A stretch of 64,000 nt of DNA from contig NZ_CP126093.1 of NCBI RefSeq assembly GCF_030123065.1, positions 5,090,001 to 5,154,000 of the forward strand, read 5' to 3'. Numbering within the stretch: position 1 is the stretch's first letter; every line of letters begins with the position of its first letter. A program made the translations under genes and the position numbers. This document shows, piece by piece, positions 16,497 to 25,421 of this stretch. Under the pieces are notes generated by a model that was given only the letters and a program-made list of their open reading frames with translations, was not told the DNA's origin and searched no databases. The stretch comes from Neobacillus sp. DY30. GTDB lineage: Bacteria > Bacillota > Bacilli > Bacillales > Cytobacillaceae.

Positions 16497-17798
16497 TTAT
16501 GTTGCCACATCATCAAAAAACCTAGCGGGACGGGCATAGAAATTACCCTGTACTAAATCAACATTATTTCTGGTTAATACGGATGCTTCCTCTTGGTTTT
16601 CAATGCCTTCTGCCACCAATAAAGATCCTGCCTCCTTCGCAACAAGAAGCAATCCCTTTAACATTGACTCTTTTACAGAGTTTTTATCAATATTTTCTAT
16701 CACGGAACGATCAATCTTTATAATGTCTGGCATCAATTCGCTTATGGTATTTAAGCTTGCATAACCCGCTCCTGTATCATCAACAGCTATCTTAAATCCC
16801 ATTAGTCGCAATACATTAATATTAAACGTAAAGTTCTTCAAACCCTCAATTGAATCACGTTCTGTGACCTCAAACGTAATTTTTTTAGGAGATATTCCCC
16901 TATATTTTTGAAGCAGCTTCTTTAAATCACTTGTAAATCTAATATTCCCCAGCGTTAAAGGAGTACAATTAACAAATATATCTTGACGGCACCGAGATGC
17001 TTTAACTTGCTGAAGGATTTTTTCTAAAACTATCATTTCTAATTCGTACAATCTGCCGGTTTGTCTTGCAACAGAGAAAAGCTGTAAAGGAGCTTCTAAA
17101 GCCGTCCCTTTAGGGCCGCGAGTAAGCAGTTCCCAGGCACGAACCTCCTTTGTGGCTACATCAAAAATGGGCTGTGCTAACAAGGTAATAGACCTCTTTG
17201 TAATAATTTTGTTTATAGCAAAAAGCATTTCATTGATATGCAGCTGCTCTCTCTTTTCTGCCATACTAATAGCTTGTCTATGTGCCCTATATATAGAATC
17301 TTGGATAGAAAAATCATATTTATCAATAAACATATACCCAACATCAAAAATTGGATAGGAAGTAGAATACTGCTTAAAGTAACTCTCCGATACTTCATTT
17401 GTTATTGTTTCCAACAGGATATCAATATTCGAAATGGAATGTCTTTCATGATCTACGGTAATTAACAGTGTAACGCCTTCACCATAATAATCATGCAGGG
17501 TAATTAACTCCTTTGGGTTTACCGTTTGTTCCACAACGGTTTGAAATAGTTTCTTCATTTTTGTCAGCAATTTAGAATGCTGTTGGGAGTCTGCCTGTTC
17601 AATTAAATCATGTAAGTTACTTAATTTAAAAACAATTACCGCTACCTCATGGCCAGCACCTATAGCGTTCTTTACCCCTTCCATTAAAGGATTACGCAAG
17701 GTAAATTGAGGCGGGTAATAGCGTATGGATGAAAGAGGTAAAATAAGCTTTCCCCATTGCATTACATTCTTAACTTTTTTGATGTAACGACAGCCCAT
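16497..17798 (-). CDS. EAL-domain c-di-GMP phosphodiesterase with a degenerate GGDEF-like N-terminus
   Basis: 433 aa. The C-terminal EAL domain (about 190-430) keeps the catalytic set: AWELLTRGP (Glu), FVNCTP (Asn), EVTERDS (Glu), VDDTGAGYASL (two Asp), IIKIDRSV (Lys/Asp), AEGIENQEE and VQGNFYARP (Gln), so c-di-GMP hydrolysis is plausible. The N-terminal region (about 35-185) has GGDEF-like spacing (VIVFKLSNL, DYYGEGVTLLI, DVGYMFID, YRAHRQAISMAEK) but no GGDEF signature, so it is probably regulatory. ATG at 17798 follows GAGGG by 9 nt. It is not in the B. subtilis order I know. Confidence 0.88.
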   Translation of the reverse strand: MGCRYIKKVKNVMQWGKLILPLSSIRYYPPQFTLRNPLMEGVKNAIGAGHEVAVIVFKLSNLHDLIEQADSQQHSKLLTKMKKLFQTVVEQTVNPKELITLHDYYGEGVTLLITVDHERHSISNIDILLETITNEVSESYFKQYSTSYPIFDVGYMFIDKYDFSIQDSIYRAHRQAISMAEKREQLHINEMLFAINKIITKRSITLLAQPIFDVATKEVRAWELLTRGPKGTALEAPLQLFSVARQTGRLYELEMIVLEKILQQVKASRCRQDIFVNCTPLTLGNIRFTSDLKKLLQKYRGISPKKITFEVTERDSIEGLKNFTFNINVLRLMGFKIAVDDTGAGYASLNTISELMPDIIKIDRSVIENIDKNSVKESMLKGLLLVAKEAGSLLVAEGIENQEEASVLTRNNVDLVQGNFYARPARFFDDVAT

Positions 17799-17980
17799 TA
17801 ACTCCATCCCTCTCAGTAACACATACGACAATAATAATTATATTGTAACACAATTTGACAGAAACCGTTTTTTCTTTCAGTAAATTTTTACAAATATTCT
17901 ATTAACGTCAAAATTCCCCCATTTCCTGTTTATTTGGTAATATAAAGAGGAAGCAGAAATCAACTAAAGGAGCATATTTC

Positions 17981-18247
17981 ATGAAAGAACGTTTTTTCTT
18001 ATATGATGATACAGAAGATACAAAAACACGGTTTGTAAGTTTTGTTGGCGACAACCAGCGGTTTGATTTAGCCATTGTTAAAACCGATCGTCATTACGGG
18101 AAACACCTTGTACTCGATTTACAAGGAAATCGCTTTGCCATTATAGGTGAGGATGACTTGCAAGAGGAAGGGTATTTAGAATACGCTTTCCAATTAAACG
18201 AAGAGGATGCCGAAGAGTTACGTTCCTTTTTGTTAGAATTAATATAA
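17981..18247 (+). CDS. DUF3055 / SAV0927-family small protein
   Basis: 88 aa, acidic, cytosolic. FFLYDDTEDTKTRFVSF at the N-terminus and FAIIGEDDLQEEGYLE are typical of the DUF3055 family found across Bacillales. Function unknown. ATG at 17981 follows AAAGGAG. It is divergent from the EAL gene and is followed by an interspersed repeat element. Confidence 0.8.
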   Translation: MKERFFLYDDTEDTKTRFVSFVGDNQRFDLAIVKTDRHYGKHLVLDLQGNRFAIIGEDDLQEEGYLEYAFQLNEEDAEELRSFLLELI

Positions 18248-18273
18248 TTCCTTTTTACATACTAATAAAAAAG

Positions 18274-18387
18274 GCGGAAGCGCCTCGAACAGGGGCGACA
18301 GGCATAAGACGAGCCGGCAGGAAGGTTGCTCTTTAACCTTCTTGACGGATTGGCTTATGACCCCGAGCCCCTAGGCGCTGCAGCTAG
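18274..18387. repeat. Interspersed hairpin repeat, copy A
   Basis: 114-bp intergenic element opening GCGGAAGCGCCT and closing with GAGCCCCTAGGCGCTGCAGC. Nested inverted arms are visible: GCGCCT/AGGCGC, AGGGGC/GCCCCT, CATAAG/CTTATG and AAGGTT/AACCTT. It shares both ends and its plan with copy B at 27878-27989. Similar elements are common in Bacillaceae genomes. It forms the upstream region of the next small gene. Confidence 0.8.
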
Positions 18388-18412
18388 ATTAGTAAAAGGA
18401 GTGAGTGATGAC

Positions 18413-18697
18413 ATGCCAGAAAAAAAATCAAGAAGCTATTTTGACCTTTCTAATGTTGAAAAACGAGAGAACTTTCTAACCGCAGAGGAGTTCCCAGATG
18501 GTCCATTTGGATCTCCAATTCGTAAAGATAAACCGGTTCAAAATAAAAGCACCCCTTGGCATGAAGGGCAGCGTTATTATAGCAACTTTAATTATGAGAA
18601 CAAAACCTTTCATCAGGATATTCCTCGTCAGATGGAAGGGGCTCATCCGGTACATGACGACCCTAATCAAGAGGAACAACCGCCCTACACGCATTAA
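18413..18697 (+). CDS. Small hydrophilic cytosolic protein, conserved in Bacillus
   Basis: 94 aa, rich in Pro, Asn, His and Glu, with no signal peptide or membrane segment, and likely poorly ordered. Segments include SYFDLSNVEKRENFLTAEEF and the Tyr/Asn-rich GQRYYSNFNYENKTF. I know similar uncharacterised proteins from Bacillus but no function. ATG at 18413 is about 10 nt after AAAGGAG. The longer reading from 18326 runs into repeat copy A and is rejected. Confidence 0.65.
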   Translation: MPEKKSRSYFDLSNVEKRENFLTAEEFPDGPFGSPIRKDKPVQNKSTPWHEGQRYYSNFNYENKTFHQDIPRQMEGAHPVHDDPNQEEQPPYTH

Positions 18698-18740
18698 AAG
18701 CTCAGCACATTAACCAGCGCTAAGCATGAAGAGAGCACAT

Positions 18741-18773
18741 AAAAAGGCTTGCCGCTTTGGCCAGCCTTTTTTT
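18741..18773. terminator. Bidirectional terminator between the cytosolic-protein gene and yutD
   Basis: AAAAAGGCTTGCC and GGCCAGCCTTTTT form a 13-bp stem with one mismatch, followed by T- or A-rich tails on either side. Confidence 0.8.
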
Positions 18774-19047
18774 ATTTTTTAACTTTTTTCAACACAAAAT
18801 AAGCACAGCCAAAATTACAGTATTCATATAAATATTCACTTAATGTACTAATTTTGGTATCAAATGTAGCTTTTTGATTTTGATCTTCAAAAAAGCCCTT
18901 AAGTCGTAGCTGACCATAACCCCAATCACCGACAATATAATCATATCTGGATAATATATCACTGTATCTCGCTTTTAGAGCCTCCTCATTAAAGGCATCT
19001 CTATGTTCCTGCACGATTTCATACGTGGCGCCGTTTATATTGATCAT
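18772..19047 (-). CDS. yutD: YutD family protein (DUF1027)
   Basis: 91 aa matching B. subtilis YutD. The core FNEEALKARYSDILSRYDYIVGDWGYGQLRLKGFF and the C-terminal CNFGCAYFVLKK are diagnostic. The two Cys near the end could bind a metal, but no function is established to my knowledge. ATG at 19047 follows GAGGTGAT. Confidence 0.9.
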   Translation of the reverse strand: MININGATYEIVQEHRDAFNEEALKARYSDILSRYDYIVGDWGYGQLRLKGFFEDQNQKATFDTKISTLSEYLYEYCNFGCAYFVLKKVKK

Positions 19048-19162
19048 GTTATCACCTCAAATTTTACCAGTAAAATCTATCTTTCATTATAACCGATTCA
19101 CCATCAATTACTAAGAAAAAAAATAAGTTATTTGGCTATTCTATAAAAAGGAGGTGCTTTCA

Positions 19163-19798
19163 GTGAAAAAATGGTCAATGATGATTGTTTTTTGTTTACT
19201 TCTAACAGCAGCTGGCTGCTCAAGGGATATGGCCAATCGTGATGTGTATAAAGAAAGCGGAGATACCATAAATGTCAATAACAAACGAGAAGAGCTCTAT
19301 AATGAAGGCGGCGGCCAGGGTGTCAGAAATGTGAGTGATGATTATGGCTTTGTCCGTCATCAAAGGAGCCCCATACAAGGTGACCGTGGCGGAATGAAGC
19401 ACTATGCAGGTATAGACCGTGAACAAGTTGCTAATATTATTAGTCAGCTAAGCACAGACATACCGAATGTTGATGATGTTGCCACTCTTGTAACGGATCA
19501 GGAAGTTCTCGTTTCCTATGATACAGATTCTAAAGACCGTAACCGGACGGCTGACCAAGTAAAGAGAACGGCTATGTCAGTTGTCCCTAGATACTATCAT
19601 GTATATGTTTCAGACAATACACGATTAATGCGTGATGTGGAAAACTTGGCGAATCTTGATTCCACTAGTCACAATGCCAGAAATTTAGTCAATGGTTTAA
19701 TTAAACAAATGAAGAAATCACCGCAAGGTAATCGTATGAGCGATAGTGAGGACGAAAACGGGGCGACCGCTGATGATAATATGAATACAACCCGTTAA
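19163..19798 (+). CDS. yutC: YhcN/YlaJ family sporulation lipoprotein (YutC position)
   Basis: 211 aa. A lipoprotein signal with LTAAGC is followed by a hydrophilic region and a YhcN/YlaJ domain (residues about 85-185: VANIISQLSTDIPNVDDVATLVTDQEVLVSY and YHVYVSDN). Family members are spore inner-membrane or cortex proteins. GTG at 19163 is preferred, 9 nt after AAAAGGAGG; the GTG at 19154 overlaps that site. It lies between yutD and lipA as does B. subtilis yutC. Confidence 0.85.
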   Translation: MKKWSMMIVFCLLLTAAGCSRDMANRDVYKESGDTINVNNKREELYNEGGGQGVRNVSDDYGFVRHQRSPIQGDRGGMKHYAGIDREQVANIISQLSTDIPNVDDVATLVTDQEVLVSYDTDSKDRNRTADQVKRTAMSVVPRYYHVYVSDNTRLMRDVENLANLDSTSHNARNLVNGLIKQMKKSPQGNRMSDSEDENGATADDNMNTTR

Positions 19799-19800
19799 CA

Positions 19801-19835
19801 AAAAGAGTTCAGCCCAAGTGGACTGAACTCTTTTT
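19801..19835 (+). terminator. Terminator after the YhcN/YlaJ lipoprotein gene
   Basis: AAAGAGTTCAG and CTGAACTCTTT form a perfect stem followed by a T-run. Confidence 0.85.
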
Positions 19836-19842
19836 ATTGTCT

Positions 19843-19868
19843 AGCGGAAGTACGTAGGGGCTTCCGCT
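19843..19868 (-). terminator. Hairpin downstream of lipA
   Basis: Perfect 8-bp arms AGCGGAAG and CTTCCGCT separated by 10 nt, just past the lipA stop. The arms recall the GCGGAAGC end of the interspersed repeat. The downstream minus-strand tract is only weakly T-rich, so termination is tentative. Confidence 0.5.
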
Positions 19869-19877
19869 ATTCATTTT

Positions 19878-20795
19878 TTAAGCTTGTTGGACTTCTGCTT
19901 CCCCAAGCAATTGTTTATGTTTTGCAGCCGCATTAACTTGTTCATCTGCATGGTAGGAGGAACGGACTAATGGACCTGCTTCACAGTGACTAAACCCTTT
20001 AGACAATGCAATTTCTCGTAATTCTGCAAATTCCTCTGGACGGTAATATTTTTCAACCTTTAGATGGCTCTTAGACGGTTGTAAATATTGTCCAATTGTC
20101 ATAATATCTACATGATTTGCCCTTAGGTCATCCATAACCTCAATGATTTCTTCTTTTGTTTCACCCAAGCCAACCATTAAGCTGGACTTTGTTGGGATAG
20201 TCGGCTGCATTTCTTTCGCTCTGCGTAAAAACTCTAATGAACGGTCATACTTTGCACGTGCTCTAACTCTTGGTGTTAATCGTTTAACCGTTTCGATGTT
20301 ATGATTCAAGATGTCAGGTTTTGCGTCCATTAACAAAGCTAAATTTTCTTCTTTTCCACCCATATCTGACGGAAGAACTTCAATGCTTGTAAAAGGATTC
20401 TTTCTTCTTATCGCTCTAATGGTTTCTGCAAACACAGCAGCTCCGCCATCTTTTAAATCATCCCTAGCTACTGCTGTTACTACAACATGTTTTAAGTTCA
20501 TTAATTGAACAGAGTCTGCTACTCGTTCCGGTTCAGCCAGATCTAACTCTGTTGGCAATCCTGTTTTAACGGCACAGAATCGACAGGCACGTGTACATGT
20601 ATCACCAAGAATCATGAAGGTAGCCGTTCTTCTCTCAGCCCAGCATTCGTGGATATTAGGGCAGCGTGCTTCTTCACATACCGTATGTAGATTTTTCTCG
20701 CGCATCATTTTTTTTAAGCCAGTATAATGTTCATTCGTATTTAATTTTATTTTTAACCATTCCGGTTTTCTTAGGTAATCACTATTCCTGCTCAC
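19878..20795 (-). CDS. lipA: Lipoyl synthase
   Basis: 305-aa radical-SAM enzyme that inserts two sulfurs into protein-bound octanoyl groups. The auxiliary cluster motif [12 protein letters not shown] is near residue 40, the radical-SAM motif CTRACRFC is near residue 68, and the C-terminal RSSYHADE holds the conserved Ser. It supplies lipoate for GcvH (also in this window) and 2-oxoacid dehydrogenases, and consumes Fe-S clusters from SUF. GTG at 20795 is placed 5 nt after GGGGTGG; the GTG at 20804 falls within that site. Confidence 0.97.
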   Translation of the reverse strand: MSRNSDYLRKPEWLKIKLNTNEHYTGLKKMMREKNLHTVCEEARCPNIHECWAERRTATFMILGDTCTRACRFCAVKTGLPTELDLAEPERVADSVQLMNLKHVVVTAVARDDLKDGGAAVFAETIRAIRRKNPFTSIEVLPSDMGGKEENLALLMDAKPDILNHNIETVKRLTPRVRARAKYDRSLEFLRRAKEMQPTIPTKSSLMVGLGETKEEIIEVMDDLRANHVDIMTIGQYLQPSKSHLKVEKYYRPEEFAELREIALSKGFSHCEAGPLVRSSYHADEQVNAAAKHKQLLGEAEVQQA

Positions 20796-20961
20796 TGTTT
20801 CCACCCCTATAAATGAGTTTGCTCCTAGTCACTTTACCATACTTTTTGTAACAACAACAAGCAGACAACTCCATAAGGTCCCATTTTCCAATTATTGTCC
20901 ATAATGAAATAGCCTAGAATTCATAAACTATAAGCGTACAATAATCGGAAGGAGGATTCCT

Positions 20962-21954
20962 GTGCGGGCATTTCTGATAATTGGAACAATCCTCTTATTT
21001 ATGAGCTTTTCTCTCAGGGATGCTCATGCTAAAGGTCCGGATGAGTATCAGGAAAGAATGAAGCTTTATAAAAAAGTTGAAACCGTAACATTAATTCCAT
21101 GGTATTACCTAGCGGCCGTGGACCAGTATGAAAGGTCTATACGGCAGGTACGCAAAGATTTACCAAAGCCGGAAAGTGTAATTGGCATTTATTTTACTCC
21201 ACAGAAATGGGCTGGACCTATAAATCCAAATCCTGAAGAAGAAAACCCAGCAATTATCCAATTTTTCAACGGAATGGGCGTCGATGGTGATGGAGATGGT
21301 AAAGCTAGTTTAAAGAGTGATGAGGATGTCTTGTATACTTTTGCCAATTATCTTCTCTCATATGGAATAGACGATGATAATATTAAAATTGGATTATGGA
21401 ATTATTATCATCGTGACAAAACCGTCGGCATTATCGTTGGAAAGGCTAAAATGTACCACCATTATGGCAGGTTAGATTTAGATTCTCATGTATTCCCGCT
21501 TCCATTGCGGAGCAATCACAGTTATCGCAGTACATGGGGAGACGCAAGGGGCTGGGGCGGCCGAAGAATTCATGAAGGAACCGATATTTTTGCAGGGTAT
21601 GGTGTCCCTGTCCGTGCCACAAACTATGGCATAATAGAAATGAAGGGCTGGAATAAGTTCGGCGGCTGGAGAGTTGGAATTCGTGATATTAATAATACGT
21701 ATCATTATTTTGCTCATCTTAGCGGTTTTGCTAAAGATTTAAAAGTTGGCCAAGTGGTTGAACCAGGAACCTTAATTGGCGGTGTTGGCAGTTCAGGATA
21801 CGGACCTCCAGGAACATCTGGAAAATTCCCGCCGCATTTGCACTATGGAATGTATAAGGATAACGGTTATACCGAATGGTCTTTTGACCCAACCCCACAT
21901 TTACGATTATGGAAACAACAAGAAAGACAGGCATTAAAATCAAAGAAAAAATAG
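20962..21954 (+). CDS. lytH: L-Ala--D-Glu endopeptidase LytH, M23 family
   Basis: 330 aa, secreted, with an N-terminal signal helix (residues about 1-24). The M23 metallopeptidase domain in the C-terminal half shows HEGTDIFAGYGVPVRA (first His and Asp) and PPHLHYGMY (HxH). In B. subtilis LytH trims cortex peptide side chains to single L-Ala during sporulation. GTG start at 20962 follows GGAAGGAGG. Convergent with yunB. Confidence 0.93.
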   Translation: MRAFLIIGTILLFMSFSLRDAHAKGPDEYQERMKLYKKVETVTLIPWYYLAAVDQYERSIRQVRKDLPKPESVIGIYFTPQKWAGPINPNPEEENPAIIQFFNGMGVDGDGDGKASLKSDEDVLYTFANYLLSYGIDDDNIKIGLWNYYHRDKTVGIIVGKAKMYHHYGRLDLDSHVFPLPLRSNHSYRSTWGDARGWGGRRIHEGTDIFAGYGVPVRATNYGIIEMKGWNKFGGWRVGIRDINNTYHYFAHLSGFAKDLKVGQVVEPGTLIGGVGSSGYGPPGTSGKFPPHLHYGMYKDNGYTEWSFDPTPHLRLWKQQERQALKSKKK

Positions 21955-21975
21955 GACTGTCCGGCTGACAGTCCT
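21953..21975. terminator. Terminator between lytH and yunB
   Basis: AGGACTGTC and GACAGTCCT form a perfect 9-bp stem between convergent genes. Confidence 0.8.
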
Positions 21976-21976
21976 T

Positions 21977-22732
21977 TTAATTTTGAGGAGAAGGTATTTG
22001 AATAGATGGTGTAACACCATTTCCGCCATTATTATAAAATTGTGGTACATCACCTTGAATGAGTCTTCCGCCTACTGGAATATTCTGCTCTAATTTTGTT
22101 ATCTCTGTTTTAAACGGGGTAATAATTTGCACTGAAACCTCTAGATGGATTGCTACATCAATCCATGTATTATTGATCCCCATAGGTTTTGGATTAATTT
22201 TCACATCTGGGCGTACTTCACCGATTGCATGGAATCGAACAGGTATTTTAGGACCCAAGTTTCCTAATAATGCCATGTTTGTGGCTTGACCAAGAGGAAC
22301 ATTCCAAACAATCCCATCCTGTCTTTCTGTATTTACCTCAATATCGACATCTGTTAATTTCTCTAGTGAATCAAGGTCTCCTTTTTCTGCTGCATTTAAG
22401 TTTTTCTGTATTTCATTCGTGATTTCAGATAATTTCTGATTTATGACTTCCGTTTTTAGACTTGCACTTGGCTGTGCACCATTTTGACCAGCTTCGATTG
22501 CAATAACATCTCCTACTTCAACTGTTTTTTTATTAATGGCCTTATTAATAACCTGTGAGGCAATTTGTTTTGTCTTAGATTCCGCATATCTCATTAAGGA
22601 AGGCTCAATCCCCTTGTTGACCAGCCATATTCCCATTGCAGTAGACAATAAAAAAAATACAAACGATAATAACAACACATATCGGAAAGGTAACGGTCCC
22701 CGTTTTCGGTGACGGACACGGAATTTAGCCAA
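21977..22732 (-). CDS. yunB: Sporulation protein YunB
   Basis: 251 aa. A basic N-terminus (RVRHRKRGPLPFR) and one transmembrane helix (residues about 17-38) precede an extracytoplasmic region rich in beta strands. Length, topology and location beside lytH match B. subtilis YunB, a sigma-E-controlled protein needed for normal sporulation. TTG start at 22732 follows GGGGGG. The molecular role is not known. Confidence 0.9.
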   Translation of the reverse strand: MAKFRVRHRKRGPLPFRYVLLLSFVFFLLSTAMGIWLVNKGIEPSLMRYAESKTKQIASQVINKAINKKTVEVGDVIAIEAGQNGAQPSASLKTEVINQKLSEITNEIQKNLNAAEKGDLDSLEKLTDVDIEVNTERQDGIVWNVPLGQATNMALLGNLGPKIPVRFHAIGEVRPDVKINPKPMGINNTWIDVAIHLEVSVQIITPFKTEITKLEQNIPVGGRLIQGDVPQFYNNGGNGVTPSIQIPSPQN

Positions 22733-22812
22733 ATATAATCCCCCCTTACATGTTATATGTATGCAGGAAAGGGGTGAACTAGCCTATAAATTTATACTAG
22801 CTGCACCATAAG

Positions 22813-22840
22813 AAAAAGCCCGCACGTATGCAGGCTTTTT
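22813..22840 (-). terminator. Terminator after yunC
   Basis: AAAAAGCC and GGCTTTTT arms, with a 12-nt loop, run into the yunC 3' end. Confidence 0.7.
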
Positions 22841-23141
22841 ATACCATTTTCAACAAGGCGTCTTTTCCGAGCATTCCTTTTGTAATACCGATTGCTTCTG
22901 CCTCAGCTGTAACCGACTCCATAGGAGCATTTAGGAGCTGTTCAATGGTCCTTACCCCCACTGCTCTTGCGGCAATGATTTTGCGGTCCTTTAACTTTTC
23001 GTTTAATAACCCAACATCTAGAGCACCGCACATAATATAGCCCTTATCATTGCTTATTGAGAGCAGTGTAGTTTTTGGTAACAAGACAGTAACAGCCAAG
23101 AACGTATGACCATTAATCTCTACCGGTGTTAACTCAATCAA
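22839..23141 (-). CDS. yunC: YunC family protein (DUF1805)
   Basis: 100 aa similar to B. subtilis YunC. NDKGYIMCGALDVGLLNEKL and ARAVGVRTIEQLLNAP are the family core. Function unknown. The start is TTG at 23141, 8 nt after AAGGGAG, which gives the normal family length; the longer reading to 23201 adds an unsupported leader. Confidence 0.88.
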   Translation of the reverse strand: MIELTPVEINGHTFLAVTVLLPKTTLLSISNDKGYIMCGALDVGLLNEKLKDRKIIAARAVGVRTIEQLLNAPMESVTAEAEAIGITKGMLGKDALLKMV

Positions 23142-23208
23142 TTTACACACTCCCTTCCTCACTAACAAATTATGAAAGTGCAAGAGGATGCGTGTATCCA
23201 TTTTAGGA

Positions 23209-24558
23209 CTACTTTTTTTCTAATTTCCATTTTAAGATATCCCGTAAAAATTCAGGAAGAAAATATTCCTTTTTCTTCTGTGGAAAAACGTCCTTAAAAA
23301 AATGTCCAAAGGTAAACATATCTGGGAGCGCAAGCGTATAGAGCTTGTTTAAATCTAAGTGAATGCCATTGATATAAATTTCGTTGTTCTCTTTAAAAGT
23401 TATCCCGTCATATATACTTACTCCCATCACAGTCCCCCTAAAACCAAGCCCGACTACATGCTTCTGTGCCCAGTCCTCTTCCCTTGTTTCAAGTAATACC
23501 CTTTTTAATTCAATCCCTGTTAGTTGAATTTTACATGGATTTATCGGGTGTGGACATATTAAAAGCAAATCATACAATGACACTTTACCTGATAAAGGAC
23601 CTAAAATCAGACCGCCATTAATAAAGGCACAATCCGCTTTGCACCATTCTCTTATTGCTTCGCATAGGAGCTTCGAAAGCTCCGTTTCTTGGAAAGGATC
23701 ATGAGAATATTCATTTTGAAGGGTTGTAATTTTTTGATTTAACAATTTCTTACCTTTACGATATAGCTCCTTGGAATTCACCCTCTCATTTGGAATTGTA
23801 GGAAGTTCCATCACATTATATAATAAGGCTTGTTTGCTGATTATTTTTCTCTCATCAACTTGAAGAGATACATGCCCTACATATCTTCCATGCTTACCAG
23901 CACCCGCAAGCAATGTCTGCCCCACTAGCTTTCCGTCCGGAAGGGTATGGTGGGAGTGTCCCCCAAGAATAATATCGATCTCCGGAAATTCCCTTGCAAT
24001 TTGTTCATCATGGTCAAGACCAAGATGAGATAGTAAAATAAAGATATCAGATTGAGACTTTAGCGGCTGTATCCATTTTTTTAACTCTTCAAGAGGTTCG
24101 GTAAGGTGCCAGCCTAATAACTCATAAAACAGGGAATAATAAGCTGTTAATCCAAACACACCAATTCGTGTACCTTTTTCGGTCTGATATATTTTGTAGG
24201 GAGACAGCCACTTGGGATGCTGCCTGTTAGTGTTATAGAGGTTAGCAACCAGGACATCAAATTTCCTGTTGTCATACAAATGATTGAGGCCTTCATAAGG
24301 AAAGTTTATCCCCTCATTGTTCCCAATCGTGACAGCGGTATAGCCGGCTTCATTTAGCAGTTCTATATTCCCTTGCCCATTCGTCCCCTCTGAAAGTGGA
24401 TGCCATCTGTCAATAAAGTCACCTATATCAAATAGAAAAAACTCTTCCTCAGCCTCTTTGTGATTTGTTCTGCGGACATTTAAGAAATGCTGAATTCGCG
24501 GCCATCGTTTTAAATGGCTATGAACATCATTTGTATGATATATGTGAATGAATTCCAT
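23209..24558 (-). CDS. yunD: Metallophosphoesterase / 5'-nucleotidase-like protein YunD
   Basis: 449 aa. The metallophosphoesterase domain shows YHTNDVHSHL, DIGDFIDRW, GNNEGINF, LSHLG and LGGHSHH, the five metal-binding blocks of UshA-type nucleotidases. A 5'-nucleotidase C-terminal domain follows. There is no signal peptide, so it acts in the cytoplasm. The substrate (a nucleotide or nucleotide-sugar) is not determined. It belongs to a yunD-yunE-yunF-like series with short gaps (19 and 16 bp). Confidence 0.9.
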   Translation of the reverse strand: MEFIHIYHTNDVHSHLKRWPRIQHFLNVRRTNHKEAEEEFFLFDIGDFIDRWHPLSEGTNGQGNIELLNEAGYTAVTIGNNEGINFPYEGLNHLYDNRKFDVLVANLYNTNRQHPKWLSPYKIYQTEKGTRIGVFGLTAYYSLFYELLGWHLTEPLEELKKWIQPLKSQSDIFILLSHLGLDHDEQIAREFPEIDIILGGHSHHTLPDGKLVGQTLLAGAGKHGRYVGHVSLQVDERKIISKQALLYNVMELPTIPNERVNSKELYRKGKKLLNQKITTLQNEYSHDPFQETELSKLLCEAIREWCKADCAFINGGLILGPLSGKVSLYDLLLICPHPINPCKIQLTGIELKRVLLETREEDWAQKHVVGLGFRGTVMGVSIYDGITFKENNEIYINGIHLDLNKLYTLALPDMFTFGHFFKDVFPQKKKEYFLPEFLRDILKWKLEKK

Positions 24559-24577
24559 ACATGATTCGCATCCTTTT

Positions 24578-25405
24578 TTAACTAATAATACCTTGATAGA
24601 TTAATCGTATGCCGACGATTATTAATATGGTTCGCAGTAAAAAAACAATTGTTTTGCTTTTTAGCCTTGTGTTTAGGTAGACACCGACCCTTGCTCCAAT
24701 CCAGGCCCCAGGAACTAATGCCAATGCTAAAAGCCAATCAACATTCCCTAACGTAATATGGGTAATCGAGCTAAGGATGGATGTTGGTAAGATCATAAAC
24801 ATCGATGTGGCTGTTGCGACATGTGGAGGAAAGAAAAAGAACAAAATCATGGTCGGCACCATTAACGATCCACCGCCAACGCCTAGAATCCCTGATAAAA
24901 AGCCGACAATAAACGAAATAATGACTCCCATCCAAGGATTAAAACCATATTCAAAGGTTTTTCCTGAGTTATCTGTAAAGGTTCGGACAATCCCCCTATC
25001 TTTTTGATAAGGAACAGGCTTTAATTTATCTTTTAGGAGCAGTACAAACGAAACAAATAAAATAAAAATGCCAAAAAATAGATTGAATGATTTTAAATCT
25101 AAAATCTCAGTAACCCATGCGCCAAGAATGCTCCCAGGGCCACTTCCAATCAAAAAAATTAATCCACTTTTATAATCTACCGTCTTATGCTTCATATAAG
25201 CTAACGTTGAGGAAAGCCCGGTAAAAATCATGGTAAAAAGGGAGGTACCTACGGCTGTCTGTGGCGAAATATAACCAAACGCAGACAGTGATAGTGAGCC
25301 TAAAAATAGCAAGGAAGGAACAATTACGATTCCTCCGCCCAGTCCAATCAAACTGCCTAAAGAACTGCCAGCTATCCCTATCAATATTAAAACAATCCAC
25401 TCCAT
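24578..25405 (-). CDS. yunE: TauE/SafE (DUF81) family membrane transporter YunE
   Basis: 275 aa with seven to eight hydrophobic segments. The duplicated family motif is visible as GSLIGLGGGIVIVPSLL near the N-terminus and GILGVGGGSLMVPTMIL near residue 172. The family exports or imports sulfur-containing anions such as sulfite or sulfoacetate; the substrate here is unknown. ATG at 25405 follows AAAGGAG. Confidence 0.9.
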   Translation of the reverse strand: MEWIVLILIGIAGSSLGSLIGLGGGIVIVPSLLFLGSLSLSAFGYISPQTAVGTSLFTMIFTGLSSTLAYMKHKTVDYKSGLIFLIGSGPGSILGAWVTEILDLKSFNLFFGIFILFVSFVLLLKDKLKPVPYQKDRGIVRTFTDNSGKTFEYGFNPWMGVIISFIVGFLSGILGVGGGSLMVPTMILFFFFPPHVATATSMFMILPTSILSSITHITLGNVDWLLALALVPGAWIGARVGVYLNTRLKSKTIVFLLRTILIIVGIRLIYQGIIS

Positions 25406-25421
25406 ATTTTTTCTCCTTTTT

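Noticed and set aside
18326-18412. Longer N-terminus of the small cytosolic protein
   Set aside because: The extension is encoded by the interspersed repeat, whereas the ATG at 18413 has its own ribosome binding site.
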